Assembly: GCA_030530315.1 (NCBI GenBank)
Contig: JAUMVG010000001.1
Span: 62,001 to 126,000, forward strand
DNA: 64,000 nt
Direction: 5' to 3'
Source of the DNA: Clostridia bacterium
GTDB lineage: Bacteria; Bacillota; Clostridia; Christensenellales; Aristaeellaceae
The notes under the pieces were generated by a model. It was given only the letters and a program-made list of their open reading frames with translations, was not told where the DNA came from and did not search any database. Positions 30,761 through 39,317 of the stretch are shown here, one piece after another. Every line of letters starts with the position of its first letter. The first letter of the stretch is position 1. The position numbers and the translations under genes were made by a program.

Positions 30761-31513
30761 TTACGCCTGGGGCACGGCCACCAGGAAGCACATGTCGTTC
30801 AGCTCGTCGCCTTCAAAGAAGTTGTAGAAGGTGAAGTTGTACAGGAAGCGCTCCGCGCCGTACACGCCGTAGCCGTCCTGGTTGTGGTCGGTGGTGTCGT
30901 AGGGGTCCGCCACGATGATCACGTCGTCCTGGGTGGTCTCGGTGCCCATGTCATCGTAGCCGATGAGGACCTGCCAGTGGCCGCCCCAGTCGTTCCAGCC
31001 GATCATGATGGGGTTGCCCGCGGCGAGGGTCTCCTCGATGTAATCAAAGGTGAAGATGTCGTACACAGCCTCGCCGGCGTCGATGGCGGAGTAGCAGTCA
31101 AAGCCGCCCACGCCCTCGAAGATGGCGATCATCTCGCTCAGGCTGGTGGCGCCGGGCTCGGCGCCTTGGGGACGCAGCTCGGCCAGGGTCTGCTCGTTGA
31201 ACTCGCCCAGCTTGCCGTACCAGTTGAGCACCATCAGGGAGCTGGCCACGCCGCAGCTCCACTCGCTGGTCTGCTGGAGGGTCTGGAAGTGGGGCAGGAT
31301 GGTGAGCGTGTCAGTGGATTCCATGTTATAGAAGTCCAGCTGGTTGAAATACAGGCTGCCGGGGTGGTCGCCGTCGCGCTCGACGCTGTCCGCGCCGTCT
31401 TCGGCGCTCAGGTCCACGCCGTAGGGGATCTTCATTTCATCGGTGTAGTTGCCTTCGGCGAAGGCGCACGCGGCCAGCATCAGGACGAGAACGAGGGCAA
31501 AGAGCTTTTTCAT
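30761..31513 (-). CDS. Secreted C39-like (papain-fold) peptidase domain protein
   Basis: Exported protein of 250 aa. Residues 1-19 are a signal sequence that could be cut at AFA-E or processed as a lipoprotein (LAAC, Cys16). The globular part matches Peptidase_C39_2-like proteins: QTSEWSCGVASSLMVLNWYG (Cys87), GGHWQVLIGYDD (His179) and VADPYD (Asp203), a plausible triad. ATG 31513 has GGAGG 9 bp upstream; an ATG nine bases earlier lies inside that site. The substrate is unknown; a cell-wall or peptide cleavage role is inferred. A structured RNA lies directly upstream. Confidence 0.78.
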   Translation of the reverse strand: MKKLFALVLVLMLAACAFAEGNYTDEMKIPYGVDLSAEDGADSVERDGDHPGSLYFNQLDFYNMESTDTLTILPHFQTLQQTSEWSCGVASSLMVLNWYGKLGEFNEQTLAELRPQGAEPGATSLSEMIAIFEGVGGFDCYSAIDAGEAVYDIFTFDYIEETLAAGNPIMIGWNDWGGHWQVLIGYDDMGTETTQDDVIIVADPYDTTDHNQDGYGVYGAERFLYNFTFYNFFEGDELNDMCFLVAVPQA

Positions 31514-31559
31514 GGGTATCATCCTCCATATTTGTTTTTGTCGCAGGCTGGCTGGGTAA

Positions 31560-31871
31560 ATTAAAAGGGGCGATGTGCATGGCACACATCACCCCAAATA
31601 TCTTGCGATATTATTGAGATAAGGATAGGTTGTCAGAGTCTATACAGTAAAGGACTTACTTTTACTACTCTTATTGACCATCTCACCCGGATGTGCGCGA
31701 TCCGCGCGGTGAAACTGAGCTTTTAACTCAATCAATAAAATACAGCGAAAGCTGCGTGCGAGTTTATACCCCGCATCGGCATTCGACCCCGGCTGTCCGT
31801 CCGGCCTTTGCTCCCGTTGGGAGGGGTCTGTCATTTACCCGGAATGACTCTACTCATTCCTTATCTGCGAC
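31560..31871 (-). ncRNA. Structured RNA of unassigned class with own promoter and terminator
   Basis: About 310 nt from a TTGACA/TATAAT promoter to a terminator (GGGGTGATGTG / CACATCGCCCC then TTTT, 31563-31595). Helices visible on the minus strand: GATAAGG (31865-31859) closes with CCTTATC (31624-31618). GGAATGA pairs with TCATTCC. GACCCC pairs with GGGGTC around CTCCC-AAC-GGGAG. Further hairpins are CAGC-TTTC-GCTG and GTAAA...TTTAC. No open frame or ribosome site lies inside. It could be an independent ncRNA (raiA-type is one guess, not verified) or a leader controlling the C39-like gene 47 bp downstream. Confidence 0.65.
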
Positions 31872-31877
31872 CTGAGC

Positions 31878-31907
31878 ATTATATATCCGCGCGCTCGCCT
31901 TTGTCAA
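31878..31907 (-). promoter_or_regulatory. Consensus promoter for the structured RNA
   Basis: On the minus strand a perfect TTGACA, 18 bp, perfect TATAAT. Predicted start near 31871. This is among the best promoter matches in the window, consistent with an abundant RNA. Confidence 0.75.
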
Positions 31908-32135
31908 GTAAAGATATCGGGCGGAACGGGCCTGGCGCCTGTCGACAGGGGCGATGCGCGGGCTGATCTGTTAATTTGCGCGATCGGGAATCGCCTTGCA
32001 GGAAAAGGAATAGTGGATGAAGAAAAATATATGGTTAGCATTTTGGCGTTTTGCGCGGCCGCGATGGGAGCCGCCTGAATACTGCCCAAGGAGCGCCGCA
32101 ATCCCCGCGGCGAGAGGAAGAGGAGGAGTAAGAGA

Positions 32136-33593
32136 GTGAAAAAACTGGCATTTCTGTTGACGTTTGTGTTGGCCCTGATGGCCATCGTGGGCCTGTCCCT
32201 CGCGGAGGGCGCGCCCGAGGAGCAGGCGGACGCCTTCTATGAGGAAGCCTTCCCCAACTGGAATCCCGAGGCCCCAGCGCTGAACACGCTGATCGACTAT
32301 GTCGAGGCCGTCACGGACCCGGATTCCCCGGACTTCATCCCGGAGATGGACCGCATCGCCACCTTTGACATGGACGGCACGCTGATGGGCGAGCTGTACC
32401 CGACCTATCTGGAATACTACATGCTGGCCTGGCGCATCCTGGAGGACCCGACCATCGAGCCGGACGCCGCGATGCTGGAGGTGGGCCGCACCCTGCGAGA
32501 CTGCGCGCTGGACAACTCCTTCCCCGAGGACATGGCCATGCAGCACGCCATCCAGGCGGCGCGGGCTTATTCGGGCATGACGCTGCGGGAGTTCGAGGAC
32601 TTCGTCACGAAGATCCTGGTGCGCGAGTGCGACGGCTTCGAGGGCATGACCTACGGCGAGGCCTACTACCTGCCCATGGTGGAGGTCGTCGAGTACCTCC
32701 AGGACAACGGCTTCAAGTGCTACGTCTGCTCCGGCAGCGACCGCTTCATCTGCCGCGTGTTCATCGAGGGCATGCTGGATATCCCCTATGAGCAGATCAT
32801 CGGCATGGACGTGGAGCTGGAGGCCACCAACCAGGGCGACGAGGCCGGCCTGAACTACGTGTTCACCCCCGCGGACGACGTGGTGCGCACGGACCGCCTG
32901 CTGATCAAGAACCTGAAGACCAACAAGGTGCTGCAGATCGCCCAGGAGATCGGCCGTCAGCCGGTGCTGTCCTTCGGCAACTCCAGCGGCGACGTGAGCA
33001 TGCACAACTACGTCATCCACAACAACGCCTACAGGAGCGCGGCGTTCATGCTGATCGCGGACGACGACGTGCGCGACTACGGCAGCTCCGAAAAGGGCCC
33101 GGCCCTGCGGGAAAAGTGGGAAGGCCAGGGCTTCAACGTGATCTCGATGGCCGGCGACTGGAAGACCATCTATGGCGAGGACGTCGTCAAGACCGGCGAG
33201 TTCCACTGGCTGGAGGAGCTGGCGGAGGACCGCGTGCCCTCCGATGCCGAGGCTGAGCCCGAAGCCGAGGCGGAGGCCGGCGAGGATGTGCAGTACGTCA
33301 TGTACCTCGGCACCAACGACAAGGACACCAACAAGCCCGTGTTCACCCAGGCGGAGGCCATGGAGAGGGCCCGCGCCATCCTGCTCAGGCACTTCGGCGG
33401 CTACACCATCCAGGAGGCCAACGGCGGCTGGGTGGACGGCGACACCGAGTATCAGGAGTACACGCTGGTGATCTACCTGAGCGACACGAACGAGGAAGCG
33501 GTGCACGCCGCGGCGGACGAGCTGATCGCCGAGTTCAACCAGAGCTCCGTGCTGATCCAGACCAACCCGACCCACACCGAGTTCTATTCCTGA
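32136..33593 (+). CDS. Secreted HAD-superfamily phosphatase with C-terminal DUF3574-like domain
   Basis: Exported protein of 485 aa starting at GTG (GGAGG upstream), with a signal peptide at residues 1-23. The HAD phosphatase core follows: motif I FDMDGT (Asp78, Asp80), motif II CSGSD, then motif IV FGNSSGD. After an acidic linker (EAEPEAEAEAGE) a domain of about 100 aa opens VMYLGTNDKDTN and resembles DUF3574. The HAD part recalls phosphoserine-phosphatase-like enzymes that release phosphate outside the cell. A promoter is not obvious. The fusion is unusual to my knowledge. Confidence 0.8.
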   Translation: MKKLAFLLTFVLALMAIVGLSLAEGAPEEQADAFYEEAFPNWNPEAPALNTLIDYVEAVTDPDSPDFIPEMDRIATFDMDGTLMGELYPTYLEYYMLAWRILEDPTIEPDAAMLEVGRTLRDCALDNSFPEDMAMQHAIQAARAYSGMTLREFEDFVTKILVRECDGFEGMTYGEAYYLPMVEVVEYLQDNGFKCYVCSGSDRFICRVFIEGMLDIPYEQIIGMDVELEATNQGDEAGLNYVFTPADDVVRTDRLLIKNLKTNKVLQIAQEIGRQPVLSFGNSSGDVSMHNYVIHNNAYRSAAFMLIADDDVRDYGSSEKGPALREKWEGQGFNVISMAGDWKTIYGEDVVKTGEFHWLEELAEDRVPSDAEAEPEAEAEAGEDVQYVMYLGTNDKDTNKPVFTQAEAMERARAILLRHFGGYTIQEANGGWVDGDTEYQEYTLVIYLSDTNEEAVHAAADELIAEFNQSSVLIQTNPTHTEFYS

Positions 33594-33665
33594 GCCATCT
33601 GAACATGGACAAGACGCGCTCCCCCGACCGGGCGATCCGGCGGGGGAGCGGCGCGTGAGGGACCT

Positions 33666-34466
33666 ATGAATCGCAAATTGAGGCTTTTTTCCCTGATCCT
33701 CGCCCTGCTGGTGGGCGCGCTGTGCGGCGCGGGCGCGGCCCGCGCGGAGACCGTGCCCGTGCCGGAGGCGACCGTCGTCGACGGTGTCCGGCTGTCCGGC
33801 GACGCCTCGGGCTTCGTGCTGCTCAGCGAGGCGGTTCCCGACGCCATACTGGAGATGCGCTATTATTCCACCTACAACTTCGTCGGCGACCGGATCGACG
33901 GCTACGAGGAGCCGCTGGCCCTGCTGACGAAGGAGGCGGCGGCCGCCCTGCGGGAGGTCAGCGACGAGCTGGCAGGCATGGGCTACCGGCTGAAGATCTA
34001 CGACGCCTATCGTCCCCAGGCGGCGGTGGACCACTTCGTGGAATGGGCGCTGGACGCGGAGGACGCGCGGATGAAGGCGTACTTCTATCCCGAGCTGGAC
34101 AAGGACGCGCTGTTTCCCCAGGGGTACATCGCCAGGCACTCCGGCCACAGCCGGGGCAGCACCGTGGACCTGACCCTGTTCGACATGGCATCCGGGAAGG
34201 ACGTGGACATGGGCGGCACCTTCGACTACTTCGGCGAGCGCAGCCACGCTGACTACCGGGGCGTGACCGACGCCCAGTACGCCAACCGCATGCTGCTGCG
34301 GGGCGTGATGACGGCCCACGGCTTCAAGCCCATCTCCAAGGAGTGGTGGCACTTTACGCTGCGGGACGAGCCCTATCCCGACACCTACTTCACCTTCCCG
34401 GTGAACAGCGAATCGGTGGGCCCGGCGGCCGATGGAGATGTGACGGAATTGCCCTTCGCGGAATGA
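33666..34466 (+). CDS. D-alanyl-D-alanine dipeptidase (VanX/DdpX family), secreted
   Basis: Zinc dipeptidase of 266 aa with signal peptide (residues 1-27, AARA-E). Zinc and catalytic motifs are intact: SGHSRGSTVDLTLF (His and Asp ligands) and KEWWHF (catalytic Glu, third ligand His). The YDAYRP segment is also family-typical. Because it is exported, a role in salvage or cell-wall turnover of D-Ala-D-Ala is likelier than cytoplasmic VanX-type resistance; no vanH/vanA-type genes are near. It follows the HAD phosphatase by 72 bp. Confidence 0.88.
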   Translation: MNRKLRLFSLILALLVGALCGAGAARAETVPVPEATVVDGVRLSGDASGFVLLSEAVPDAILEMRYYSTYNFVGDRIDGYEEPLALLTKEAAAALREVSDELAGMGYRLKIYDAYRPQAAVDHFVEWALDAEDARMKAYFYPELDKDALFPQGYIARHSGHSRGSTVDLTLFDMASGKDVDMGGTFDYFGERSHADYRGVTDAQYANRMLLRGVMTAHGFKPISKEWWHFTLRDEPYPDTYFTFPVNSESVGPAADGDVTELPFAE

Positions 34467-34483
34467 CGCCGCAGATGGCGGAA

Positions 34484-34521
34484 AGCGCCCCGACCTGGAG
34501 AAATTCTCCGGGCCTGGGTGC
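34484..34521 (+). terminator. Terminator of the dipeptidase gene
   Basis: AGCGCCC...CTGGAG pairs with CTCC...GGGTGCT, followed by a run of T. Confidence 0.7.
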
Positions 34522-34599
34522 TTTTTTCGCGCGTTTGCGCGGTTCTTGCGGGGCCCGGCGTCAGATTGTGTTATATCCTCTGGAAATCCTGTTGAACGG

Positions 34600-34628
34600 T
34601 TGCCTTTTTTGAATGGGCATGCTATAAT
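34600..34628 (+). promoter_or_regulatory. Promoter of the hydrogenase operon
   Basis: TTGCCT, 17 bp, TATAAT, followed by an AT-rich leader of about 180 nt, unlike the GC-rich surroundings. No clear Rex box was found in it. Confidence 0.6.
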
Positions 34629-34816
34629 TTATAATAGATCGATGCCTATTAATTAGATATAACTAAAATAATAATCGGGCATTAATGAAATAATAACCGT
34701 CTCCCGGCAGAACCGGGCGGTCGGATTATTGAATAGGGAAGGTCGCGGAACGGGGGAGCACCCTCTCCCGGCTTTGGCCTGCCGTCAGCACACCATACAA
34801 CGAGGAGGGCTTTGCC

Positions 34817-35332
34817 ATGGCAAAACTGAATTCCGCCGCTGTCAGCAAGATCGAGGAGATCTGTCGGCGGTACACCAACGAGAAGACGCCGCTGATGATG
34901 ATCCTGAGCGACATTCAGAACGAGTACGGATACATTCCCCTCGAGGTGCAGGAGATCGTCTCCCGGGAGACCGGCATCTCCGTGGCGGAGATCTACGGCG
35001 TCGTGACCTTCTACTCGTTCTTCTCCCTCACACCGAAGGGCCGCTTCGTCATCGGCTGCTGCCTGGGCACGGCCTGCTATGTCAAGGGCGCCCAGCAGGT
35101 GATCGACAAGTTCTCCGAGGAGCTGGGCATCAAGCCCGGCCAGACCACGGACGACGGCATGTTCACGCTGGATGCCCTGCGCTGCATCGGCGCCTGCGGC
35201 ATCGCCCCGGCGGTGAGCATCAACGGCAAGGTCTATCCGAAGATGACCGTCAGCCAGGTGCGCGAGATCATCGCCCAGCAGTACCTGATTGTTGAAAAGG
35301 AAAAGGCCGCGATGGGAGGTGCCAACGCATGA
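34817..35332 (+). CDS. NADH-dependent [FeFe]-hydrogenase small subunit (NuoE/HydC-like)
   Basis: Thioredoxin-fold [2Fe-2S] protein of 171 aa, homologous to NuoE and HndA/HydC. Cluster ligands are in CCLGTACYVKGA and CIGACGIAPAVSINGKVY. An N-terminal helical part (MMILSDIQNEYGYIPLEVQEIVSRETGIS) is typical. It forms a complex with the next two gene products and carries electrons between the flavin subunit and the hydrogenase. Its last codons overlap the start of the NuoF-like gene (ATGA). Confidence 0.93.
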   Translation: MAKLNSAAVSKIEEICRRYTNEKTPLMMILSDIQNEYGYIPLEVQEIVSRETGISVAEIYGVVTFYSFFSLTPKGRFVIGCCLGTACYVKGAQQVIDKFSEELGIKPGQTTDDGMFTLDALRCIGACGIAPAVSINGKVYPKMTVSQVREIIAQQYLIVEKEKAAMGGANA

Positions 35333-37212
35333 TCAATACCGTGGAAAAGCTGAATGATCGCATCGCCTCGTGCACCCAGTGCCTGAACGACAAGATCTCA
35401 GGCGCGGACAGCAAGCGGCACATCGTGCTGTGCGGCGGCACGGGCTGTCTTTCCAACAACTCCGCGGAGATCCGCGAGAGGTTTGAACAGGTCCTGGCCG
35501 AGAAGGGCCTCACCGACCGCGCGACGGTGAACCAGGTGGGCTGCTTCGGCTTCTGCTCCCAGGGCCCCTTCGTGAAGATCTATCCCGAGGACACCCTGTA
35601 CCGCCTGGTGAAGATCGAGGACGTCGAGGAGATCGTCAAGTCCGACATCGAGGGCGGCGTCGTGGTGGAGCGCCTGCTGTACGAGGAGCCCTCCACCGGC
35701 GAGAAGGTCTCCAAGCAGGACGACATCAACTTCTATAAAAAGCAGCGGCGCGTGGCGCTGCACGGCTGCGGCGTCATCAACCCCGAGAACATCGAAGAGG
35801 CGCTGGGCATGGGCGCCTTCCAGGGCCTGCGCCGGGCGCTGACCATGACGCAGCAGGAGGTCATCGACGAGGTGCTGGCCTCCGGCCTGCGCGGCCGCGG
35901 CGGCGCGGGCTTCCCTTCCGGCCGCAAGTGGCAGTTCGCGCTGAACTCCAAGAGCGATGAGAAATACGTGGTCTGCAACGGCGACGAGGGCGACCCCGGC
36001 GCGTTCATGGACCGCTCCATCCTCGAGGGCAACCCGCTGGCCGTCATCGAGGGCATGATGATCGCCGGCTACGCCATCGGCGCGAAGAACGGCTATTTCT
36101 ACGTGCGCGCGGAGTATCCCATTGCGGTCAAGCGCCTGCGCATCGCCATCCAGCAGGCCAAGGACCTGGGGCTTCTGGGCGAGCACATCCTGGGCACCGA
36201 CTTCAGCTTTGACTGTCACCTGCGCCTGGGCGCCGGCGCGTTCGTCTGCGGCGAGGAGACCGCGCTGCTGAACTCCATCGAGGGCAAGCGCGGCATGCCG
36301 AGGCCCCGCCCGCCGTTCCCGGCGGTGAAGGGCCTGTGGGGCCAGCCCACCATCATCAACAACGTGGAGACCCTGGCCTGCGTGCCCACCATCCTGCGGG
36401 ACGGCGCGGAGAAGTTTGCTAGCGTCGGCACCGAGAAGTCCAAGGGCACCAAGGTGTTCGCCCTGGGCGGCAAGGTGAACAACGTGGGCCTGGTCGAGGT
36501 CCCCATGGGCACTACCCTGCGCGAGCTGATCTACGACATCGGCGGCGGCATCCCGAACGGCAAGAAGTTCAAGGCCATCCAGACCGGCGGCCCCTCCGGC
36601 GGCTGCCTGACCGAGGAATACCTGGACGAGCCCATCGACTTCGACAACCTGGTGGCCAAGGGCTCCATGATGGGCTCCGGCGGCGCCATCGTCATGGACG
36701 AGGACAACTGCATGGTGGACGTGGCCAAGTTCTACATGGAGTTCATCTGCGACGAGTCCTGCGGCAAGTGCTCCCCCTGCCGGATCGGCACCAAGCGCAT
36801 GCTGGAGATCCTGACCCGCATCACCGAGGGCCGGGGCACGATGGAGGACCTGGACGCGCTGGAGGAGCTCAGCCGCACCGTGAAGGCCAACTCCCTGTGT
36901 GCCCTGGGCCAGACCGCGGCCAACCCCATCAACTCCACGCTGGCGCACTTCCGGGATGAATACATCGCCCACATCGTGGACAAGAAGTGTCCCGCCCACG
37001 TGTGCAAGAGCCTGATGGAATACTGGATCGACCCGGAAAAGTGCATCGGCTGCGGCATGTGCCACAGGGGCTGCCCGGTGGACTGCATCCACAAGACCGA
37101 CTACGTCGCCCCGGGCCACAAGATGACATCCCTGAAGATCGACGCCTCCCAGTGCGTGAAGTGCGGTTCCTGCATCAGCGTCTGTCGGTTCGGCGCCATC
37201 GAGAAGCGCTAA
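35329..37212 (+). CDS. NADH-oxidising flavin subunit of the [FeFe]-hydrogenase (NuoF/HydB-like)
   Basis: 627 aa. Domains in order: N-terminal thioredoxin-like [2Fe-2S] domain (CGGTGCLSNNS; GCFGFCSQGP); NuoF core with FMN/NAD(H) loops (GRGGAGFPSGRKW; CNGDEGDPGAFMDR); the [4Fe-4S] motif CGKCSPCRIGTKRM; and a C-terminal 2x[4Fe-4S] ferredoxin domain (CIGCGMCHRGCP; CVKCGSCISVC). This is the layout of HydB/HndC of trimeric hydrogenases, in which NADH and reduced ferredoxin are co-oxidised to H2 or the reverse. Bifurcation is inferred from the family. Confidence 0.95.
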   Translation: MINTVEKLNDRIASCTQCLNDKISGADSKRHIVLCGGTGCLSNNSAEIRERFEQVLAEKGLTDRATVNQVGCFGFCSQGPFVKIYPEDTLYRLVKIEDVEEIVKSDIEGGVVVERLLYEEPSTGEKVSKQDDINFYKKQRRVALHGCGVINPENIEEALGMGAFQGLRRALTMTQQEVIDEVLASGLRGRGGAGFPSGRKWQFALNSKSDEKYVVCNGDEGDPGAFMDRSILEGNPLAVIEGMMIAGYAIGAKNGYFYVRAEYPIAVKRLRIAIQQAKDLGLLGEHILGTDFSFDCHLRLGAGAFVCGEETALLNSIEGKRGMPRPRPPFPAVKGLWGQPTIINNVETLACVPTILRDGAEKFASVGTEKSKGTKVFALGGKVNNVGLVEVPMGTTLRELIYDIGGGIPNGKKFKAIQTGGPSGGCLTEEYLDEPIDFDNLVAKGSMMGSGGAIVMDEDNCMVDVAKFYMEFICDESCGKCSPCRIGTKRMLEILTRITEGRGTMEDLDALEELSRTVKANSLCALGQTAANPINSTLAHFRDEYIAHIVDKKCPAHVCKSLMEYWIDPEKCIGCGMCHRGCPVDCIHKTDYVAPGHKMTSLKIDASQCVKCGSCISVCRFGAIEKR

Positions 37213-37227
37213 AGGAGGTGCAAGGTC

Positions 37228-38991
37228 ATGCTGAATATCAAAATCGAAGGGATTCCCTATCAGGTCAATGAGGGCCTGACGATCCTCGAGGCCGCCAAGT
37301 CCTGCGGCTATGAGATTCCCTCCCTGTGCACCTTCAATCACGGAGAGTGCAACCAGGGCTCCTGCCGCGTGTGCCTGGTGGAGGTCAAGGGCGCTCGCGG
37401 CCTCGTGGCCAGCTGCGTCTACCCCGTGTCCGAGGGCATGGAGATCCGCATCGGCGCGCCTGCCGCGGTGGAAGCCCGCCGGCACAGCGTGGAGCTGCTG
37501 CTCTCCAACCACAACAAGAACTGCCAGCAGTGCGACAAGAACGGCCACTGCGAGCTGCTGTACGCGGCCCAGCTGGTGGGCGCGCGGGACGACGCCTTTG
37601 CCGGCAGCTATTCCGAGCGCACCGTGGACCGGGTGGCCCCCGGCATCACCCGCGACACCAGCAAGTGCATCCTCTGCGGCCGCTGCGTGGAGCGCTGCAA
37701 GAACGCCCACGGCCTGGGCATCCTGGGCTTTGAGAACCGTGGCTTCAACGTGATGGTCTCCCCGGCGGAGAACCGCAGCTTTGCCGATTCCCCCTGCATC
37801 CAGTGCGGCCAGTGCGTGAACGTCTGTCCCACCGGCGCGTTGATGGAGCACAGCGAGATCGACAAGGTGGACGCCGCCTTCAAGGCCGGCAAGCATGTGA
37901 TTGCCCAGGCGGCCCCCGCGGTTCGCGCGGCGCTGGGCGAGGAGTTCGGCTATCCCATCGGCACCCCCGTGACCGGCAAGATGGCCGCGGCCATGCGCCG
38001 TCTGGGCTTCGAGCGGGTGTATGACGTGAACTTCGGTGCGGACCTGACCATCATGGAGGAGGGCACCGAGCTGCTGCACCGCCTGACCGAGGGCGGCGTG
38101 CTGCCGATGATCACCTCCTGCTCTCCCGGCTGGGTGAACTACGCCGAGTACAACTACGGCGACCTGCTGCCGCATCTGTCCAGCTGCAAGAGCCCGCATC
38201 AGATGCAGGGCGCGATCATCAAGCACTGGTGGGCCAAGCAGAACGGCATCGATCCCGAGGATGTGTTCGTGGTGTCCGTCATGCCCTGCACCGCCAAGAA
38301 GTTCGAGAAGGAGCGGGAGCAGGAGAAGGTAAACGGCATCCCGGATGTGGACGCCGTGCTCACCACCCGCGAGCTGGCCCGCATGATCCGCCGCAACGGC
38401 CTGGTGTTCCAGCGCCTGCCCGAGGAGAATTGGGATCAGGACATCATGGGCGATTACAGCGGCGCGGGCGTCATCTTCGGCGTCACCGGCGGCGTGATGG
38501 AGGCGGCCCTGAGGACCGTGTACTTCAAGCTCACCGGCAAGGAGCACGATCCCATCGAGCTGACCGCCGTTCGCGGCCACGACGCCGGCATCCGCGAAGC
38601 GTCCATTGACATCAACGGCACCGTCGTGAACGTGGCCATCGCCTCCGGCATGAAGTCCGCCAAGGTGCTGCTGGACGAGATCCGCGAGGGCAAGAGCAAG
38701 TACCATTTCATCGAGATCATGGGCTGCCCCGGCGGCTGCATCAACGGCGGCGGCCAGCCCTATGTGCGCCCCGTGTTCCTGCCCAACGAGGACATCGACA
38801 TCCTGGACACCTACAAGGAAAAGCGCGCCAAGGCTCTCTACACCGAGGACGAGCGCCAGGTGGTGCGCCAGAGCCACAACAACCCGCAGATCGTCGAGCT
38901 GTACGAGAAGTTCCTCGGCGAGCCCAACTCCCACAAGGCCCACGAGCTGCTGCACACCAGCTATGCCGCCCGCGAGGGCTTTAGAGAGTGA
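37228..38991 (+). CDS. [FeFe]-hydrogenase catalytic subunit (HydA/HndD type)
   Basis: 587 aa. N-terminal [2Fe-2S] (CTFNHGECNQGSCRVC), His-ligated [4Fe-4S] (HNKNCQQCDKNGHC), a 2x[4Fe-4S] ferredoxin (CILCGRCVERC; CIQCGQCVNVCP), then the H domain. The H-cluster signatures are L1 TSCSPGW (Cys298), L2 MPCTAKKFE (Cys354) and L3 MGCPGGC (Cys500, Cys504). L1 has Ser in place of the second Cys seen in TSCCPGW enzymes, a variant I associate with HndD-type subunits. A C-terminal small-subunit segment follows. Maturases HydE/F/G are not in the window. Confidence 0.96.
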   Translation: MLNIKIEGIPYQVNEGLTILEAAKSCGYEIPSLCTFNHGECNQGSCRVCLVEVKGARGLVASCVYPVSEGMEIRIGAPAAVEARRHSVELLLSNHNKNCQQCDKNGHCELLYAAQLVGARDDAFAGSYSERTVDRVAPGITRDTSKCILCGRCVERCKNAHGLGILGFENRGFNVMVSPAENRSFADSPCIQCGQCVNVCPTGALMEHSEIDKVDAAFKAGKHVIAQAAPAVRAALGEEFGYPIGTPVTGKMAAAMRRLGFERVYDVNFGADLTIMEEGTELLHRLTEGGVLPMITSCSPGWVNYAEYNYGDLLPHLSSCKSPHQMQGAIIKHWWAKQNGIDPEDVFVVSVMPCTAKKFEKEREQEKVNGIPDVDAVLTTRELARMIRRNGLVFQRLPEENWDQDIMGDYSGAGVIFGVTGGVMEAALRTVYFKLTGKEHDPIELTAVRGHDAGIREASIDINGTVVNVAIASGMKSAKVLLDEIREGKSKYHFIEIMGCPGGCINGGGQPYVRPVFLPNEDIDILDTYKEKRAKALYTEDERQVVRQSHNNPQIVELYEKFLGEPNSHKAHELLHTSYAAREGFRE

Positions 38992-39000
38992 TTCTAAATT

Positions 39001-39021
39001 CGCCGAAATGCATTTTCGGCG
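39001..39021 (+). terminator. Hairpin after the hydrogenase operon
   Basis: CGCCGAAA and TTTCGGCG pair across ATGCA-T, 9 bp past the stop. Confidence 0.6.
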
Positions 39022-39271
39022 TCTTGAGCTGCATTTCAGTGTTGATTCCCCTTGACTTAGCACCACTAAGCCCGCAGGGAATTGCCTTGAAATGCGGCCC
39101 AAGCCACTCGAAACTGCACTTGGCTCATTTTAAAAACACACTCTAATGCCGTGGAGTGAGCGCCGGTAAGGACGCGGTGATTTGAAAACGATGGGGGAGC
39201 GCCGCTCCCCGAGCCCCGCAGGCCAAGCGGCCTGCGGGACTCAGACCATTGACAAAGCCCACAGTCGCAGG

Positions 39272-39305
39272 AATCCCACCTGATTGAAGAAAAGCAGGTG
39301 GGATT
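39272..39305. terminator. Terminator between hydrogenase (+) and spoVA (-) operons
   Basis: AATCCCACCTG and CAGGTGGGATT pair perfectly; on the plus strand CTTGCTTTTTC follows. It sits 12 bp past the spoVAE stop, so it can serve both directions. No gene lies in the 326-bp spacer. Confidence 0.68.
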
Positions 39306-39317
39306 CTTGCTTTTTCA

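Noticed and set aside
31693..31875. A 60-codon plus-strand ORF in the spacer upstream of the HAD gene
   Set aside because: It runs antisense through the structured RNA helices and lacks a ribosome site.
33666..34466. VanX-type dipeptidase as vancomycin resistance
   Set aside because: The protein has a signal peptide and no vanH, vanA/B-type ligase, vanR or vanS genes are near, so a resistance role is not supported.
34600..34816. Rex operator ahead of the hydrogenase operon
   Set aside because: The leader is AT-rich and contains weak inverted repeats, but nothing close to TTGTTAA-type Rex half-sites was found.
35398..39102. A minus-strand open frame of over 1200 codons opposite the hydrogenase genes
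   Set aside because: It is antisense to three unmistakable Fe-S proteins. High GC at third positions of the real genes suppresses stops on the other strand, and the translation is low-complexity (rich in A, G, H, L, V, D).
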